Positions 1 to 8,723 are shown, numbered from the stretch's first letter. The stretch is 64,000 nt of DNA from Streptomyces himalayensis subsp. himalayensis (GCF_013778455.1 NZ_JACEHE010000003.1:310001-374000); one strand, 5' to 3'. The notes: generated by a model from the sequence alone, not told the origin. Program-made: numbers and translations.

Positions 1-1246
1 TCGCCACGTCCGCGACGCCGGGATGCGCGGCCAGGACCGTCTCGACCTCCAGGGGGTGGACGTTCTCGCCGCCGCGGATGATCATGTCGCTCCGCCGGCC
101 CGACAGGTAGAGGTAGCCGTCCGGCGACACCCGGCCCAGGTCGCCGCTGTGCAGCCAGCCGCCCGCGTCCACCCGGAAGAGATGGTCGGCGCGGGCGAGG
201 ATCTCGCCGACGCCGTCCGGACTGGCATCCCGTACCCGCACCTCCACGCCGGGGGCGGCCCGTCCGACGGAGCGCAGGAGCTCGGTGCGTCCGGCGACCG
301 CCTCGCGGTGGTCCTCGGGGGTGAGCACGCTGATGGGCGAGCCCTCGGTCTGTCCGAACATGTTGAGCATGCGGACGCCGGGCATCGCGTCGTACGTCCG
401 CCGCAGTGTTTCCGGGCGGATGGGCGCGCCGCCGTACTGGAGGACTCGTAGCGCTTCGTGGGGTGCCTGACCGGCCGCCAGCAGCGTCTCCAGCATCGCC
501 GGGACCATGCTCGTGTGCGTGGTCCCGAGCTCCCGCAGCAGAGCCCAGCCCTCGACGGTGAAGCGGGGCAGTCCGGTGACCACCGCGCCGGCGGCGAGGG
601 CGACGGCGATGTTGCCGAGGCCCGCGATGTGGTGGAAGGGCGCGCTGCCTCCGTAGAAGCTGTCGGGGTCGAGCGCGCACAGCAGTCCGTTGACGCGGGC
701 GCGGGCGGCCAGCCGTCGCTGGGTCATGGGGACGGGTTTGGGGATGCCCGTCGTCCCGGAAGTGTGCAGGACGGCGGCGAGCGCGTCGGGTTCTGCGGTC
801 AGCGCCCGACCGCTCGCGTGCAGTTCGGGGACGACGGCGAGCCGCCGACCCGACAGCTCGGCGACTTGCCTGCCGAGCTCGGCGAACTCCGGCTGGGCCA
901 AGAGGACTTCGGCCCGCGTCGCCTTGACCACCGTGGCGATCTCGTACGGGGTCATGCGGACGCCGAGTGGGGCGAGCGGATGGCCGGAGCCTGCGCCGCC
1001 GATGACCAGCGCGAGGGCGTCGGCGGAGGTGGCGACCAGCGCGGGCACCGGTTCGCCGGGTTCGAGGTCGAGGTCGAGGCCGAGCGTGTCCAGCCAGTCC
1101 GCCGCGCCGCCCGCCCGGTCGAGGAGCTCGCGTCCGGTCCAGGTCAGGTCACCGAACCGGACGGCGGGACGGGCATGGTCGTAGGCACGACTCACCATGG
1201 CGGTCCAGGTGGCTGCTGCCGTCACTGCCTCCTGCGCGCCGGCCAT
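1..1246 (-). CDS. Acyl-CoA synthetase (AMP-forming, FadD-like), C-terminus cut by window edge
   Basis: Activates a carboxylic acid to its CoA thioester through an acyl-adenylate. On the minus strand the first 415 codons are open. They carry the adenylation P-loop HTSGTTGIPKP, and near the window edge the A8/hinge segment SGRRSDMIIRGGENV followed by LAAHPGVADVA, the usual start of the small C-terminal domain. Roughly the last 80-100 residues, with the catalytic A10 lysine, lie outside the window. I chose the ATG at 1246, five bases after the stop of the upstream MaoC gene; an in-frame ATG at 1198 is possible but has no well placed ribosome site and removes family-typical N-terminal sequence. 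It is the last visible gene of a leftward operon with two MaoC proteins, a crotonase and a thioesterase. Substrate unknown. Confidence 0.88.
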   Translation of the reverse strand, partial: MAGAQEAVTAAATWTAMVSRAYDHARPAVRFGDLTWTGRELLDRAGGAADWLDTLGLDLDLEPGEPVPALVATSADALALVIGGAGSGHPLAPLGVRMTPYEIATVVKATRAEVLLAQPEFAELGRQVAELSGRRLAVVPELHASGRALTAEPDALAAVLHTSGTTGIPKPVPMTQRRLAARARVNGLLCALDPDSFYGGSAPFHHIAGLGNIAVALAAGAVVTGLPRFTVEGWALLRELGTTHTSMVPAMLETLLAAGQAPHEALRVLQYGGAPIRPETLRRTYDAMPGVRMLNMFGQTEGSPISVLTPEDHREAVAGRTELLRSVGRAAPGVEVRVRDASPDGVGEILARADHLFRVDAGGWLHSGDLGRVSPDGYLYLSGRRSDMIIRGGENVHPLEVETVLAAHPGVADVA

Positions 1247-1251
1247 CCGGC

Positions 1252-1674
1252 TCAGGGCTCCAAGCGGACCGTCGCGGTGCCGGTGACCACCTCGGCGCCG
1301 TCCTGGTTGACGGTACGCAGGGAGAAGTGGGCGACCGGTCCGGTCGGCGTGTCCTCGATGGATTCGACGGTCGCCGTGGCGGTCAGGGTGTCGCCGGGCC
1401 AGACCTGGGCCTTGAAGCGCACCCCGAAGCGCAGCAGCGACTCGATGCCCACCCAGTCGGTGAGGACACGCCCGGTCATGCCCATCGTCAGCATCCCGTG
1501 GGCGAAGACGCCGGGATATCCGGCGGCCTCGACGGCGAACTTCTCGTCGGTGTGCAGCGGATTGAAGTCGCCGGACGCGCCGGCGTACTGCACGATCCGG
1601 GTGCGCTTCAGGTCCTCGACCAGCACGCCCTCGCGGGTCTCGCCGACCTTGATCTCATCGACGCTCAGACTCAT
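1252..1674 (-). CDS. MaoC-like (R)-specific enoyl-CoA hydratase subunit
   Basis: A 140-residue single hot-dog protein. YAGASGDFNPLHTDE followed by HGMLTMG is the hydratase-2 signature, with the catalytic Asp and His in the first block. Enzymes of this type add water to trans-2-enoyl-CoA to give the (3R)-hydroxyacyl-CoA. It overlaps the start of the gene upstream by ATGA at 1671-1674, so the two MaoC-fold proteins are probably translated together. Such adjacent pairs often form heteromers (HadAB, ChsH1-ChsH2) in which this type of subunit carries the catalytic dyad. The assignment is strong at family level; the heteromer is inferred from gene order. Confidence 0.88.
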   Translation of the reverse strand: MSLSVDEIKVGETREGVLVEDLKRTRIVQYAGASGDFNPLHTDEKFAVEAAGYPGVFAHGMLTMGMTGRVLTDWVGIESLLRFGVRFKAQVWPGDTLTATATVESIEDTPTGPVAHFSLRTVNQDGAEVVTGTATVRLEP

Positions 1675-2123
1675 CGGGTGTCCTTACGGGTTGCGGGGCC
1701 CTCGGGCACGACGGCCACGGTGACGGCGCTGACGACCGGCTCGCCGTCGGCGTCCCGGTACTCGGTGATGCGCTCGCTGAACAGCAGGCGGCCGGTGCGG
1801 CCCTGCTTCTCCCAGCTGCGTCCGGGGACGGTGTGCGCGTAGAGCGTCTCGCCGGCGCCCACCGGGCGGTGGTACTCGAAGTGCTGCTCGGCGTGCAGCC
1901 CTCCACCACCCTCGGCCATCACCCCGGGGCCTCGGCCGGACCCGAACCACTCCTCGCCCGGCTTGGGCCGCAGGTGGTAGTCGGGGTCATAGTGGGCGCT
2001 CGCCATGGTGAAGGTGGGCGGGGCGAGCGCGGCCTCGCCCTGGTAGGCCGGGTTCTCGTCGCCGATGGCACGGGCGAAAATCATGATGTGCCCGGCCTCG
2101 ACGGGGAACGGCTGCCCTGTCAT
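1671..2123 (-). CDS. FAS1-type dehydratase N-terminal domain protein (MaoC partner)
   Basis: About 150 residues with the layout of the MaoC_dehydrat_N family: AGHIMIFARAIGDENPAY near the N-terminus, then APPTF and LHAEQHFEYHRPVGAGETL. These subunits have the hot-dog fold and bind substrate but usually lack the Asp/His dyad, which the neighbouring protein (1252-1674) supplies. Start: ATG at 2123; the reading frame stays open further upstream, but that stretch lies inside the crotonase gene and its 3' repeats. The pair probably hydrates a bulky enoyl-CoA. It could also act alone as a homodimer, but the ATGA overlap argues for a complex. Confidence 0.82.
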   Translation of the reverse strand: MTGQPFPVEAGHIMIFARAIGDENPAYQGEAALAPPTFTMASAHYDPDYHLRPKPGEEWFGSGRGPGVMAEGGGGLHAEQHFEYHRPVGAGETLYAHTVPGRSWEKQGRTGRLLFSERITEYRDADGEPVVSAVTVAVVPEGPATRKDTR

Positions 2124-2141
2124 CGTCCAGTCTCCTCGATC

Positions 2142-2220
2142 GGTACGGCAGGTCGATACGGCAGGTCGGTATGGCAGTCGGTACGGCAGGTCAGTCGGGT
2201 CAGCCGGGTCAGTACGGCAG
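2142..2220. repeat. Short tandem repeats, 13-bp unit
   Basis: Three to four imperfect copies of GGTACGGCAGGTC (2142, 2155, 2168, 2180), then degenerate copies running into the last codons of the crotonase gene. They fill the junction between two genes of one operon. The unit resembles the 3' end of that gene (GTACGGCAG), so the array may have grown by slippage from it. Confidence 0.75.
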
Positions 2221-3054
2221 GAACGCGTCGCGGGTCGCCTCGTCGGGGTCGAAGTCCGGGGGCAGCCCCTCGAACTTCGGCTCGCGCTTCTCCATGAAGC
2301 TGGCCACGCCTTCGCGGAAGTCAGGCGAGCCCGCGAAGAACTCCATGGCGGAGTAGGAGCGGGCGAGGGCGTCGGTGAAGTTCCGGTCGAGGTCGCCGTA
2401 CACCTGGTGGCGTACGACAGCCATGGCGCGCGGGGAGCAGTTGCGGGCGATGTCCCGGGCGTAGGCGCGTGCGGCGTCGAGCAGGTGTTCCGGTTCCACG
2501 ACACGGCTCACAAGGCCGAGTTCCTTCGCCTCGTCGGCGTCGAAGACCCGGCCGGACAGCAGCAGGTCGAGCGCGTTCTCCAGGCCGATGACGCGCGGCA
2601 GCACGTACGGCATGTTGTACTCGCCGGCCAGGCCACGGCGGGTGAAGGCCGTGGTGAAGCGCGCCCCGCGGGCGGCGAAGCGGACGTCGCAGATCAGCGC
2701 CTGGACCAGGCCGATGCCCGCGCAGGCGCCGTTGATGGCGGCGATCATCGGCTTCGGCATGTTCCGCCTGCTGTACATGGGGACGCGGGCCTGGAGGTTC
2801 AGGGACTGGCCCGGCTGCGAGTTCTGCTCCAGTCGCTGGACGTCCATTCCCGGGCAGAACGCCCTGCCCGCCCCGGTGATGACCACGACACGGACGGCGG
2901 GGTCGTTCGCGGCCTCGTCCAGGAGCGCGAAGAAGCGGCGCTCCATGGGGATGCTCCATGCGTTCTTGCGTTCGGGGCGGTTGAGGGTGACGGTGGCGAC
3001 GCCGTCCTTGTCGACCTCGTACAACACCAGGTCCTGGGCGGACTCCTCGGACAT
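2209..3054 (-). CDS. Enoyl-CoA hydratase/isomerase (crotonase) family protein
   Basis: Crotonase-fold protein of 281 residues. The N-terminal strand is VATVTLNRPERKNAW; the first oxyanion-hole loop is GAGRAFCPGMDV; the second is INGACAGIGLVQALICDVRFA. The first catalytic Glu of classical hydratases is absent (Leu-Val in its place), but a Glu is present in RRGLAGEYNMPY, so hydration or isomerisation is plausible. The ATG at 3054 is preferred over the GTG at 3057 because AGGAG sits seven bases before the ATG and only four before the GTG. It lies downstream of a PaaI thioesterase gene (four bases apart) in the leftward operon. Confidence 0.85.
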   Translation of the reverse strand: MSEESAQDLVLYEVDKDGVATVTLNRPERKNAWSIPMERRFFALLDEAANDPAVRVVVITGAGRAFCPGMDVQRLEQNSQPGQSLNLQARVPMYSRRNMPKPMIAAINGACAGIGLVQALICDVRFAARGARFTTAFTRRGLAGEYNMPYVLPRVIGLENALDLLLSGRVFDADEAKELGLVSRVVEPEHLLDAARAYARDIARNCSPRAMAVVRHQVYGDLDRNFTDALARSYSAMEFFAGSPDFREGVASFMEKREPKFEGLPPDFDPDEATRDAFLPY

Positions 3055-3058
3055 CACG

Positions 3059-3550
3059 TCACTCCTCCGTCAACGGTTCGATGGGGTCGCCGACGCCCGG
3101 CCGCTCCCCGGAGATGGTCACCACCACCTGCCCCCGGGCACAGATGCGTCCGTCGGCGGTCACGTCGACATCGGCGAAGTGCAGCCTGCGGCCACGCCTG
3201 ACGCACCGCGCGTACGCGACCGCCTCCCGGCCCCGGGCGGGCGCGAGGTACTGCACCGACATCGACACGGTGCTGAGCAGACTCCCCTTCTCGAAGTCGT
3301 GCCCGGCGATCACGGCTCCCGCGCCCGCGGTGTCGATGAGCGCCGAGATCACTCCGCCGTGGAAGACGCCTTCGTGGGCGGAGAGTGCCTCGGCGTAGGG
3401 AAGCGCCACTTCGACGCCGTCCGGGTCCCAGCGAAGCACGCGCATACCGCAACCGCGGTTGAACTTGACCCCGCGCTCCCAGCGGGCCCGGAACCACTCA
3501 CGGCGTTCGCGCTGTTCCTGGTCGGTGAGGGTCCTCGCCGCGACGGTCAT
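3059..3550 (-). CDS. PaaI-family acyl-CoA thioesterase (hot-dog fold)
   Basis: A 163-residue hot-dog thioesterase. The core helix signature GVFHGGVISALIDTAGAGAV matches the HGG...D motif of PaaI/COG2050 enzymes, which release free acid from CoA esters and often rescue CoA trapped in dead-end intermediates. The ATG at 3550 has GGAGGG 7-12 bases upstream and is the first gene read leftwards from the AT-rich island at 3588-3675. The frame is open further upstream but those codons cross the putative operator. Likely housekeeping for the operon's acyl-CoA pool. Confidence 0.85.
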   Translation of the reverse strand: MTVAARTLTDQEQRERREWFRARWERGVKFNRGCGMRVLRWDPDGVEVALPYAEALSAHEGVFHGGVISALIDTAGAGAVIAGHDFEKGSLLSTVSMSVQYLAPARGREAVAYARCVRRGRRLHFADVDVTADGRICARGQVVVTISGERPGVGDPIEPLTEE

Positions 3551-3587
3551 CCGCACGCCCTCCGGTCTCGGCTGCCGCCAGCCGCTC

Positions 3588-3675
3588 GATATAGTTACAT
3601 GATTTGGATAGTTCAGGCAATCATACGGGGGCACAGCCAAGCCGCAGATGTATTATTTATATAACTCATTCTTGC
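3588..3675. promoter_or_regulatory. Divergent promoter/operator island 1
   Basis: AT-rich island in otherwise over 70% GC DNA, between a leftward thioesterase gene and a rightward CoA-transferase gene. It contains GATATAGTTACATGATTTGG at 3588-3607 and a second block TATTATTTATATAACTCATT at 3651-3670, whose reverse complement reads AATGAGTTATATAAATAATA. Both carry the AGTTA core seen in the other islands of this cluster. It probably combines two promoters and two copies of a regulator site. No factor binding is shown. Confidence 0.65.
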
Positions 3676-3697
3676 GTGTTGCAGAAGGAGGCCCTCG

Positions 3698-4909
3698 ATG
3701 CCGTCGACCGCCCTGGCGGGGATACGCGTCCTCGACCTGTCCCGCATCCTCGCTGCACCCCTGGCCACCCAGATGCTGGCCGACCTGGGCGCAGAGGTGA
3801 TCAAGATCGAGCGGCCGGGAACGGGCGACGACTCACGCGCGTACGGCCCGCCCTTCGCCGACGGCCCCGAGGGCGAGCGGACGGACACCGCCGCGTTCTA
3901 CCTCTCGTGCAACCGCAACAAGCAGTCGGTCACCGTCAACCACGCCACCGCCGAGGGGCAGGCCCTGATCCGTGCCCTCGCCGCCCGGTCGGACGTCCTG
4001 GTCGAGAACTTCCGTGCCGGGACGCTGGCGAAATACGGACTCGACCACGAGAGCCTGCGGGAGGTGAACCCGCGGCTGGTCTATCTCTCCGTGACCGGCT
4101 TCGGCCAGTCCGGGCCCTATGCCCAGCGCCCCGGATACGACGGCATCTTCCAGGCCATGTCCGGGATGATGAGCGTCTCCGGACACCCCGACGAGCCGAT
4201 GAAGGTCGGCGTCAGCATGGTCGACATCCTCACCGGGCTCTACGCCGCCACCGCGGTACTGGCGGCGCTGCGGCACCGGGACGCCACCGGGCAGGGCCAG
4301 TTCATCGATCTGTCCCTGCTGGACTGCGGGCTGGCCTCGCTGTCGCACTTCGCGATGAACTACCTGGTCTCCGGCGAGGTTCCCCGACGGCGCGGCAACG
4401 GCGGTTACGGCGGCATCCCGTCGCAGGCCTTCATGTGCAAGGACAGGCCGCTCTTCCTCGTCGCGGGCAACGACAAGCAGTTCGCCGCGTTCTGCGCGGC
4501 GGCCGACCGCACCGACCTGCTCCAGGACCCGCGGTTCGCCACGACCTCCGCCCGGATCACCCACCGCGAGGAGATCCTGCCGGTGCTGGAGGACATCATG
4601 CGGACGCGGACCCGGGACGAATGGCTGGCCGTACTGGACGAACACGACGTTCCGGCCGGCCCGTTCAACGAGATGCCCGAGGTCTTCGCCGACCCCCAGA
4701 TCCAGCACCGGGGGATGCTGGTGGAGGTCGAGGACCCGGTGTCGGGGCGGCTGCCGCTGCTCGCCAATCCGATCCGGTTCACGGCGACTCCGGTCGAGGG
4801 GTACGCCGCGCCGCCTGCGCTGGGCGAGCACACGGCGGACGTCCTCGGCCGACTGGCCGGGGTGACGGAACATCAGCTCGCGGAGCTACGGGCGTGGGGG
4901 GTTGTGTGA
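3698..4909 (+). CDS. Class III CoA transferase (CaiB/BaiF family)
   Basis: A 403-residue family III CoA transferase. It moves CoA between an acyl-CoA donor and a free acid through an aspartyl-CoA mixed anhydride. Seen: N-terminal LAGIRVLDLSRILAAPLATQ, the ADLGAEVIKIERP motif, and SMVDILTGLYAATAVL with Asp176 in the position of the catalytic Asp169 of formyl-CoA transferase and CaiB, followed by TGQGQFIDLSL. AAGGAGG lies seven bases before the ATG. It is a single-gene unit read rightwards from island 1 and ends at the Streptomyces-type palindrome. It probably activates or recycles a pathway acid without using ATP. Confidence 0.9.
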   Translation: MPSTALAGIRVLDLSRILAAPLATQMLADLGAEVIKIERPGTGDDSRAYGPPFADGPEGERTDTAAFYLSCNRNKQSVTVNHATAEGQALIRALAARSDVLVENFRAGTLAKYGLDHESLREVNPRLVYLSVTGFGQSGPYAQRPGYDGIFQAMSGMMSVSGHPDEPMKVGVSMVDILTGLYAATAVLAALRHRDATGQGQFIDLSLLDCGLASLSHFAMNYLVSGEVPRRRGNGGYGGIPSQAFMCKDRPLFLVAGNDKQFAAFCAAADRTDLLQDPRFATTSARITHREEILPVLEDIMRTRTRDEWLAVLDEHDVPAGPFNEMPEVFADPQIQHRGMLVEVEDPVSGRLPLLANPIRFTATPVEGYAAPPALGEHTADVLGRLAGVTEHQLAELRAWGVV

Positions 4910-4964
4910 GGTGGGTTGGGGGGCGCATGGCAGGTTGTTCGCCCCGCCGCCCCTACCCGTCCCA

Positions 4965-5044
4965 TCCCCGGGGCTCCGCCCCGGACCCCGTTTCGGGGGC
5001 CGGCCCCCGGACCCCCGCTCCTCAAACGCCGGACGGGCTGAAAT
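4965..5044. repeat. Streptomyces-type extragenic palindromic repeat
   Basis: Between two convergent genes lies CCCCGGGGCTCCGCCCCGGA, a nested GC palindrome (GGGGC-TCCG-GCCCC), then a second hairpin GGGGGCCGGCCCCC, and CTCCTCAAACGCCGGACGGG. From memory this composite sequence recurs between convergent genes in many Streptomyces genomes. It may work as a bidirectional terminator. I did not compare it with any database. Confidence 0.7.
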
Positions 5045-5055
5045 ATCCCCCTGCC

Positions 5056-5811
5056 TCACCCGATCAGCGTCCGCCCACCCTCCAGCATCAGCGTCGCCCC
5101 GGTCAGATACGCCATGTCGTCGCTGACGAGCGCGGCCACCGCCCGGCCGATGTCGCCCTCCGGGTCCCCCATCCGCCCCAGCGGAATGCCCGCAAGCACG
5201 CGCTCGGCGTTCTCCGGATGCGCGGCGAAGTACGCCTCCGCCGCCGGGCTCAGCGCGGCCGGGCAGACGACGTTCACGCGGATCCCGTACGCACCCCACT
5301 CCCGCGCGGCGACCCGCGTCAGCCCCCGGATGGCCTCCTTGGCCATCGCGTACGCCGCGAACGTCGCCTCGCCCTGCACCGCCGCCGAGGAGCCGAGGTT
5401 CACGACGCTGCCACGGCTCGCCTTGAGATGGGGCAGGGCGGCCCGCATCGCATGGAACACCGCCAACGGGCCACTGCGGTACGTGAGTTCGACATCGTCG
5501 TACGACGTCTCCTCCAGCCGGCGCTGGACCGAGGTCTGCGCGTTGTTGACGAGCACGTCCAGCCCGCCGAACTCCCGTACCGTCTCGGCAACCATACGGT
5601 CGACGTCGTCCCGCTCACCCACGTCCCCGACCACCGTGTGCGCCCTCCCACCGCGCTCGGCGATCTCCCCGGCGGTGTCCTTCAGCTTGCTCTCGGTACG
5701 GCCGGTGATCACCACGGCCGCCCCCTCGGCGGCCAGCGCGAGCGCGATGCCGCGGCCCACGCCTTGCCCTCCGCCGGTGACCAGTGCTGTCTTCCCAGAC
5801 AACCGTGTCAT
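5056..5811 (-). CDS. Short-chain dehydrogenase/reductase (SDR)
   Basis: A 251-residue classical SDR. NAD(P) loop TGGGQGVGRG; NNAQTS in place of the usual NNAG; catalytic Ser141, Tyr154 and Lys158 (YAMAK). Oxidises or reduces a hydroxyl/keto group. The C-terminal LTGATLMLEGGRTLIG is family-typical. The start ATG at 5811 overlaps the stop of the upstream gene by one base (TGATG) and has GGAG five bases ahead; a GTG three bases earlier is too close to it. Operon: two acyl-CoA dehydrogenases, a SnoaL-like protein and this SDR, read leftwards from island 2. Likely a hydroxyacyl-CoA dehydrogenase, but the substrate is not determinable. Confidence 0.88.
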   Translation of the reverse strand: MTRLSGKTALVTGGGQGVGRGIALALAAEGAAVVITGRTESKLKDTAGEIAERGGRAHTVVGDVGERDDVDRMVAETVREFGGLDVLVNNAQTSVQRRLEETSYDDVELTYRSGPLAVFHAMRAALPHLKASRGSVVNLGSSAAVQGEATFAAYAMAKEAIRGLTRVAAREWGAYGIRVNVVCPAALSPAAEAYFAAHPENAERVLAGIPLGRMGDPEGDIGRAVAALVSDDMAYLTGATLMLEGGRTLIG

Positions 5812-6338
5812 CACGTCTCCTTCCAGAAGTGTGCCCAGGAGGGAAAGGCGTCGGGCAGCGCCGGTTCGCCGGATCCCTCCCAGCCGTTGAATCCCACGGC
5901 CTGGGGGCGCTCGGTCACATCGGCCGCGTACCAGTGCTGCTCACGGCGCCGGGAGAAGTACCACTCGCCGTCCACGCGCGCGTAGTCGTCGAGGTAGCGG
6001 ATGGCCATGACGATCCACCGGTCGCCCACCTCGTGTTCGGCCCGGCAGTACACGGAGCCGGTCGCGGTGTCGCGGCCGGTGAACTCGATCCGGTGGCCGC
6101 AGATCTGGTGGACCGACCGGTGGAAACCGCGGACGAGGGGCTCGATGTGCTTCCGCAGGACCTGCCGTCCCCAGCCGTGGCGCCCCATGTCCACGTCGGG
6201 CCGGAAGCAGCCGACCCAGGCGTCGAGGTCGCGCGCGTCCACGGCCAGCGCGTAGCGGACCGGCAGCTGCTGGATGGCCAGGTGCGACTCGATGCGGTCG
6301 ATGCGGTGCTCCAGCGACCCGCCTTCGGCGGCGCTCAC
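5811..6338 (-). CDS. SnoaL-like / NTF2-fold protein
   Basis: A 175-residue protein opening with a helix followed by IQQLPVRYALAVDARDLDAWVGCFRPDVDM, the hallmark of SnoaL_4/NTF2-like proteins, with RYLDDYARVDGEWYFSRRR and WYAAD further on. Members include small dehydratases, isomerases and polyketide cyclases; the cone-shaped barrel binds bulky hydrophobic ligands. GTG start, sharing GTGA (6335-6338) with the dehydrogenase gene upstream. Sitting between an SDR and two acyl-CoA dehydrogenases, it may dehydrate or isomerise a ring intermediate. That role is inference. Confidence 0.75.
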   Translation of the reverse strand: MSAAEGGSLEHRIDRIESHLAIQQLPVRYALAVDARDLDAWVGCFRPDVDMGRHGWGRQVLRKHIEPLVRGFHRSVHQICGHRIEFTGRDTATGSVYCRAEHEVGDRWIVMAIRYLDDYARVDGEWYFSRRREQHWYAADVTERPQAVGFNGWEGSGEPALPDAFPSWAHFWKET

Positions 6339-7513
6339 GGCCGGGGTTCCTTGGGCAGACCGAGGACCTGCTCCCCGATGATGTTGCGCTGGATCTCGCT
6401 CGACCCGCCGTAGATCGTCTCCGCGAGGGAGAGCAGGAAGGAGCGCTGCCGGGTGTCCAGGCCGTAGTCCTCGCCGACGATCTGCCCGGCGGGTCCGGCC
6501 AGCTCCATGGCGAGGTGCCCGAGCTGCTGGTGCCGGGTCGAGGCGTAGAGCTTCGCCGTGGTGGCCTGCGCTCCCGGCGCCCGACCGGCGGTCAGTTCGG
6601 CGATGGTCCGCATGTTGGTGGTGCGCATGATGCGTACGGAGATCCAGGCGTCGACGATCCGGCGGCGCAGCATGGGGTCGTCGAGCGCGCCACGTTCACG
6701 GGCCAGGTCGATCAGCGCTTCGGCTTCCCTCTCGAACGTGAGCTGCTGGGGCAGCAGCGTGGTGCCGCGCTCGATGCCGAGCGTGCCCATCGCCGTGCGC
6801 CAGCCCTGGCCGGCCTCGCCCACGACCATGTCCGCGCCGGTGCGTGCGTCGGAGAGGAAGACCTCGGCGAACTCGTCCTGGCCGGCGAGGTTGCGGATGG
6901 GCCGGATGTCCACGCCCGGCTGGTCGGTCGGGACGAGCAGCATGGTCAGGCCCTTGTGCCGCTGGGAGTCCGGGTCGGTACGGGTGAGGACGTAGAGCCA
7001 GTCGGCGTGCATGCCGAAGGAGGTCCACACCTTCTGCCCGTTGATCACCCAGTCGTCGCCATCACGCTCGGCCCGGGTTCGCACGGAGGCCAGATCGGAC
7101 CCGGCGCCGGGTTCGCTGAAGCCCTGGCCCCACAGTTCCTCGACGGCGAGGATCGGGGGCAGGAAGCGCTTCTTCTGTGTCTCGCTGCCCATCTTGAGGA
7201 GCATCGGTCCTAGCAGGTCGATGGCGTTGACCGTGGCCCGGTAGGGAGCGTTCGCACGGGCGTACTCGTACTCGAAGACGATCTCCTCAAGGAGTCCCAG
7301 CCCGCGTCCGCCGTACTCCTTCGGCCAGCCGACGCCCAGCCAGTTCCCGGCTGAGAGTTCGCGGTCCCAGGCTAGGCGGACGTCCCAGGCCGCGCCGTCG
7401 GTGGGGCCGCCCACGCCCCGGTGCTCGGCGAACTCCCCCACGAGGTGGTCCGCCAGCCAGTCCCGCAGCTCGTCGCGGAAGTCGCGTACGGCGGGCCCGA
7501 AGTCCAGCTCCAT
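6335..7513 (-). CDS. Acyl-CoA dehydrogenase, catalytic-type subunit (FadE29/ChsE2-like)
   Basis: A 392-residue acyl-CoA dehydrogenase. Seen: GQGFSEPGAGSDLASVRTRA (FAD/substrate loop), INGQKVWTSFG, and the C-terminal SEIQRNIIGEQVLGLPKEP typical of FadE29/FadE26-type subunits. There is no Glu in the medium-chain YEGT position; Glu248 in LGIERGTT aligns with the helix-G base of long-chain and isovaleryl enzymes. AGGAG lies upstream of the ATG at 7513. The next gene upstream (7548-8666) is the FadE28-like type, so the two probably form an alpha2beta2 heterotetramer as in ChsE1-ChsE2. Forms the 2,3-double bond of a bulky acyl-CoA, passing electrons to ETF. Confidence 0.9.
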   Translation of the reverse strand: MELDFGPAVRDFRDELRDWLADHLVGEFAEHRGVGGPTDGAAWDVRLAWDRELSAGNWLGVGWPKEYGGRGLGLLEEIVFEYEYARANAPYRATVNAIDLLGPMLLKMGSETQKKRFLPPILAVEELWGQGFSEPGAGSDLASVRTRAERDGDDWVINGQKVWTSFGMHADWLYVLTRTDPDSQRHKGLTMLLVPTDQPGVDIRPIRNLAGQDEFAEVFLSDARTGADMVVGEAGQGWRTAMGTLGIERGTTLLPQQLTFEREAEALIDLARERGALDDPMLRRRIVDAWISVRIMRTTNMRTIAELTAGRAPGAQATTAKLYASTRHQQLGHLAMELAGPAGQIVGEDYGLDTRQRSFLLSLAETIYGGSSEIQRNIIGEQVLGLPKEPRP

Positions 7514-7547
7514 ACCTGCTCCTTTGCCGATGACCAGACGCCGATGA

Positions 7548-8666
7548 TCAGATGCCGAGCCGGGCGGCGAGTAGCTCCCGGTGGTACGAGGGCGTGCCGA
7601 GCAGCACCTCGGAGCTCTTGGCACGCTTGAAGTACAGGTGCGCGGGATGCTCCCAGGTGAAGCCGATGCCGCCGTGGACCTGGATGTTGTCGCCGGCGAC
7701 CAACACGTAGGCCTCCGAGCAGAAGGCCTGGGCCAGGGCCGCTGAGACGGCGATCTCGCTCTCGTCTCCCGCGTCCAGTGCCCACAGTCCGCCGTACGCG
7801 GCCGAGCGGGCGGACTCGATCTCCACGAGCATGTCGGCGCACTTGTGCTTGATCCCCTGGAACGAACCGATGGGCCGTCCGTACTGCACCCGGATCTTGG
7901 CGTACTCCACCGCGGCATCCAGGGCGGCAGCGGCTCCCCCGACCTGTTCGGCGGCCAGCAGTACGGAGGCCGTGGCGAGGGTGCGTTCGAGCACCGGCCA
8001 CGCCTCACCCTCGCCGCCCAGCAGACGGGCGGGGGTGTCCGTGAACTCCACCCGGGCCTGCCTGCGGGTCTGGTCGAGGGTGGGCAGGAGCGCCCGGGTG
8101 AGGCCCGGTGCGTCGGCCTCGACCGCGAACAGGCTGATGCCGGAGGGTGTGCGGGCGGCGACCAGGAGCAGGTCGGCGACGTGTCCGTCGATGACGTAGG
8201 TCTTCACGCCGGTCAGCTGCCACCTGCCCGCCGTCTCAAGAGCGGTGAGCCGGATTCCCGGCTCGTCCCAGCGGCCGCCGTCCTCGGTGAGCGCCAGCGT
8301 GGCTATGGTCTCCCCGGACGCGATGCCCGGCAGCAGGTCGCGTCGGGCCTGCTCGTCGTCGCAGCGCAGCAGCGTCTCGGCGGCCAGGGCTACGGTGGCG
8401 AAGTACGGCCCGCACAGCAGTGCACGGCCCGCCTCCTCGAAGACGATGCCGAGGTCGATGTAGCTGAAGCCGGATCCGCCGTACTCCTCCGGTACGGCGA
8501 GTCCCTGCAGGCCGATTTCCGCGGCCATGCGCCGCCAGGCGCCGGGGTCGTAGCCCCGAGGGTCGGCGGCCAGGCGGCGCACGTCCGCCTCGCTGGAGTA
8601 CTTGGTGAGGAACGACCGTACGACCTTGCGCAGTTCGTCCTGTTCCTCGCTGAAGGTGAGATCCAT
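7548..8666 (-). CDS. Acyl-CoA dehydrogenase, partner-type subunit (FadE28/ChsE1-like)
   Basis: A 372-residue acyl-CoA dehydrogenase fold with MDLTFSEEQDELR, a weakly conserved central loop (LALTEDGGRWDEP instead of SEPGAGSD) and the C-terminal VHGGIGFTWEHPAHLYFKRA. This combination marks the alpha-type subunits of mycobacterial heteromeric FadE pairs, which contribute to FAD binding but lack the catalytic base. It is the first gene of the leftward operon from island 2, 34 bases before its putative beta subunit. Alone it is probably inactive. Confidence 0.88.
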   Translation of the reverse strand: MDLTFSEEQDELRKVVRSFLTKYSSEADVRRLAADPRGYDPGAWRRMAAEIGLQGLAVPEEYGGSGFSYIDLGIVFEEAGRALLCGPYFATVALAAETLLRCDDEQARRDLLPGIASGETIATLALTEDGGRWDEPGIRLTALETAGRWQLTGVKTYVIDGHVADLLLVAARTPSGISLFAVEADAPGLTRALLPTLDQTRRQARVEFTDTPARLLGGEGEAWPVLERTLATASVLLAAEQVGGAAAALDAAVEYAKIRVQYGRPIGSFQGIKHKCADMLVEIESARSAAYGGLWALDAGDESEIAVSAALAQAFCSEAYVLVAGDNIQVHGGIGFTWEHPAHLYFKRAKSSEVLLGTPSYHRELLAARLGI

Positions 8667-8723
8667 GCCGAGCTTCCCGTCCTCGGTGTGCCCACTCGTC
8701 GGCCCGCTTGTCGACCCACTCCA

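Noticed and set aside
3604..5985. 793-codon plus-strand open frame around the CoA transferase
   Set aside because: Arg/Pro/Gly-rich shadow in the +1 frame; the CoA transferase frame has all conserved motifs.
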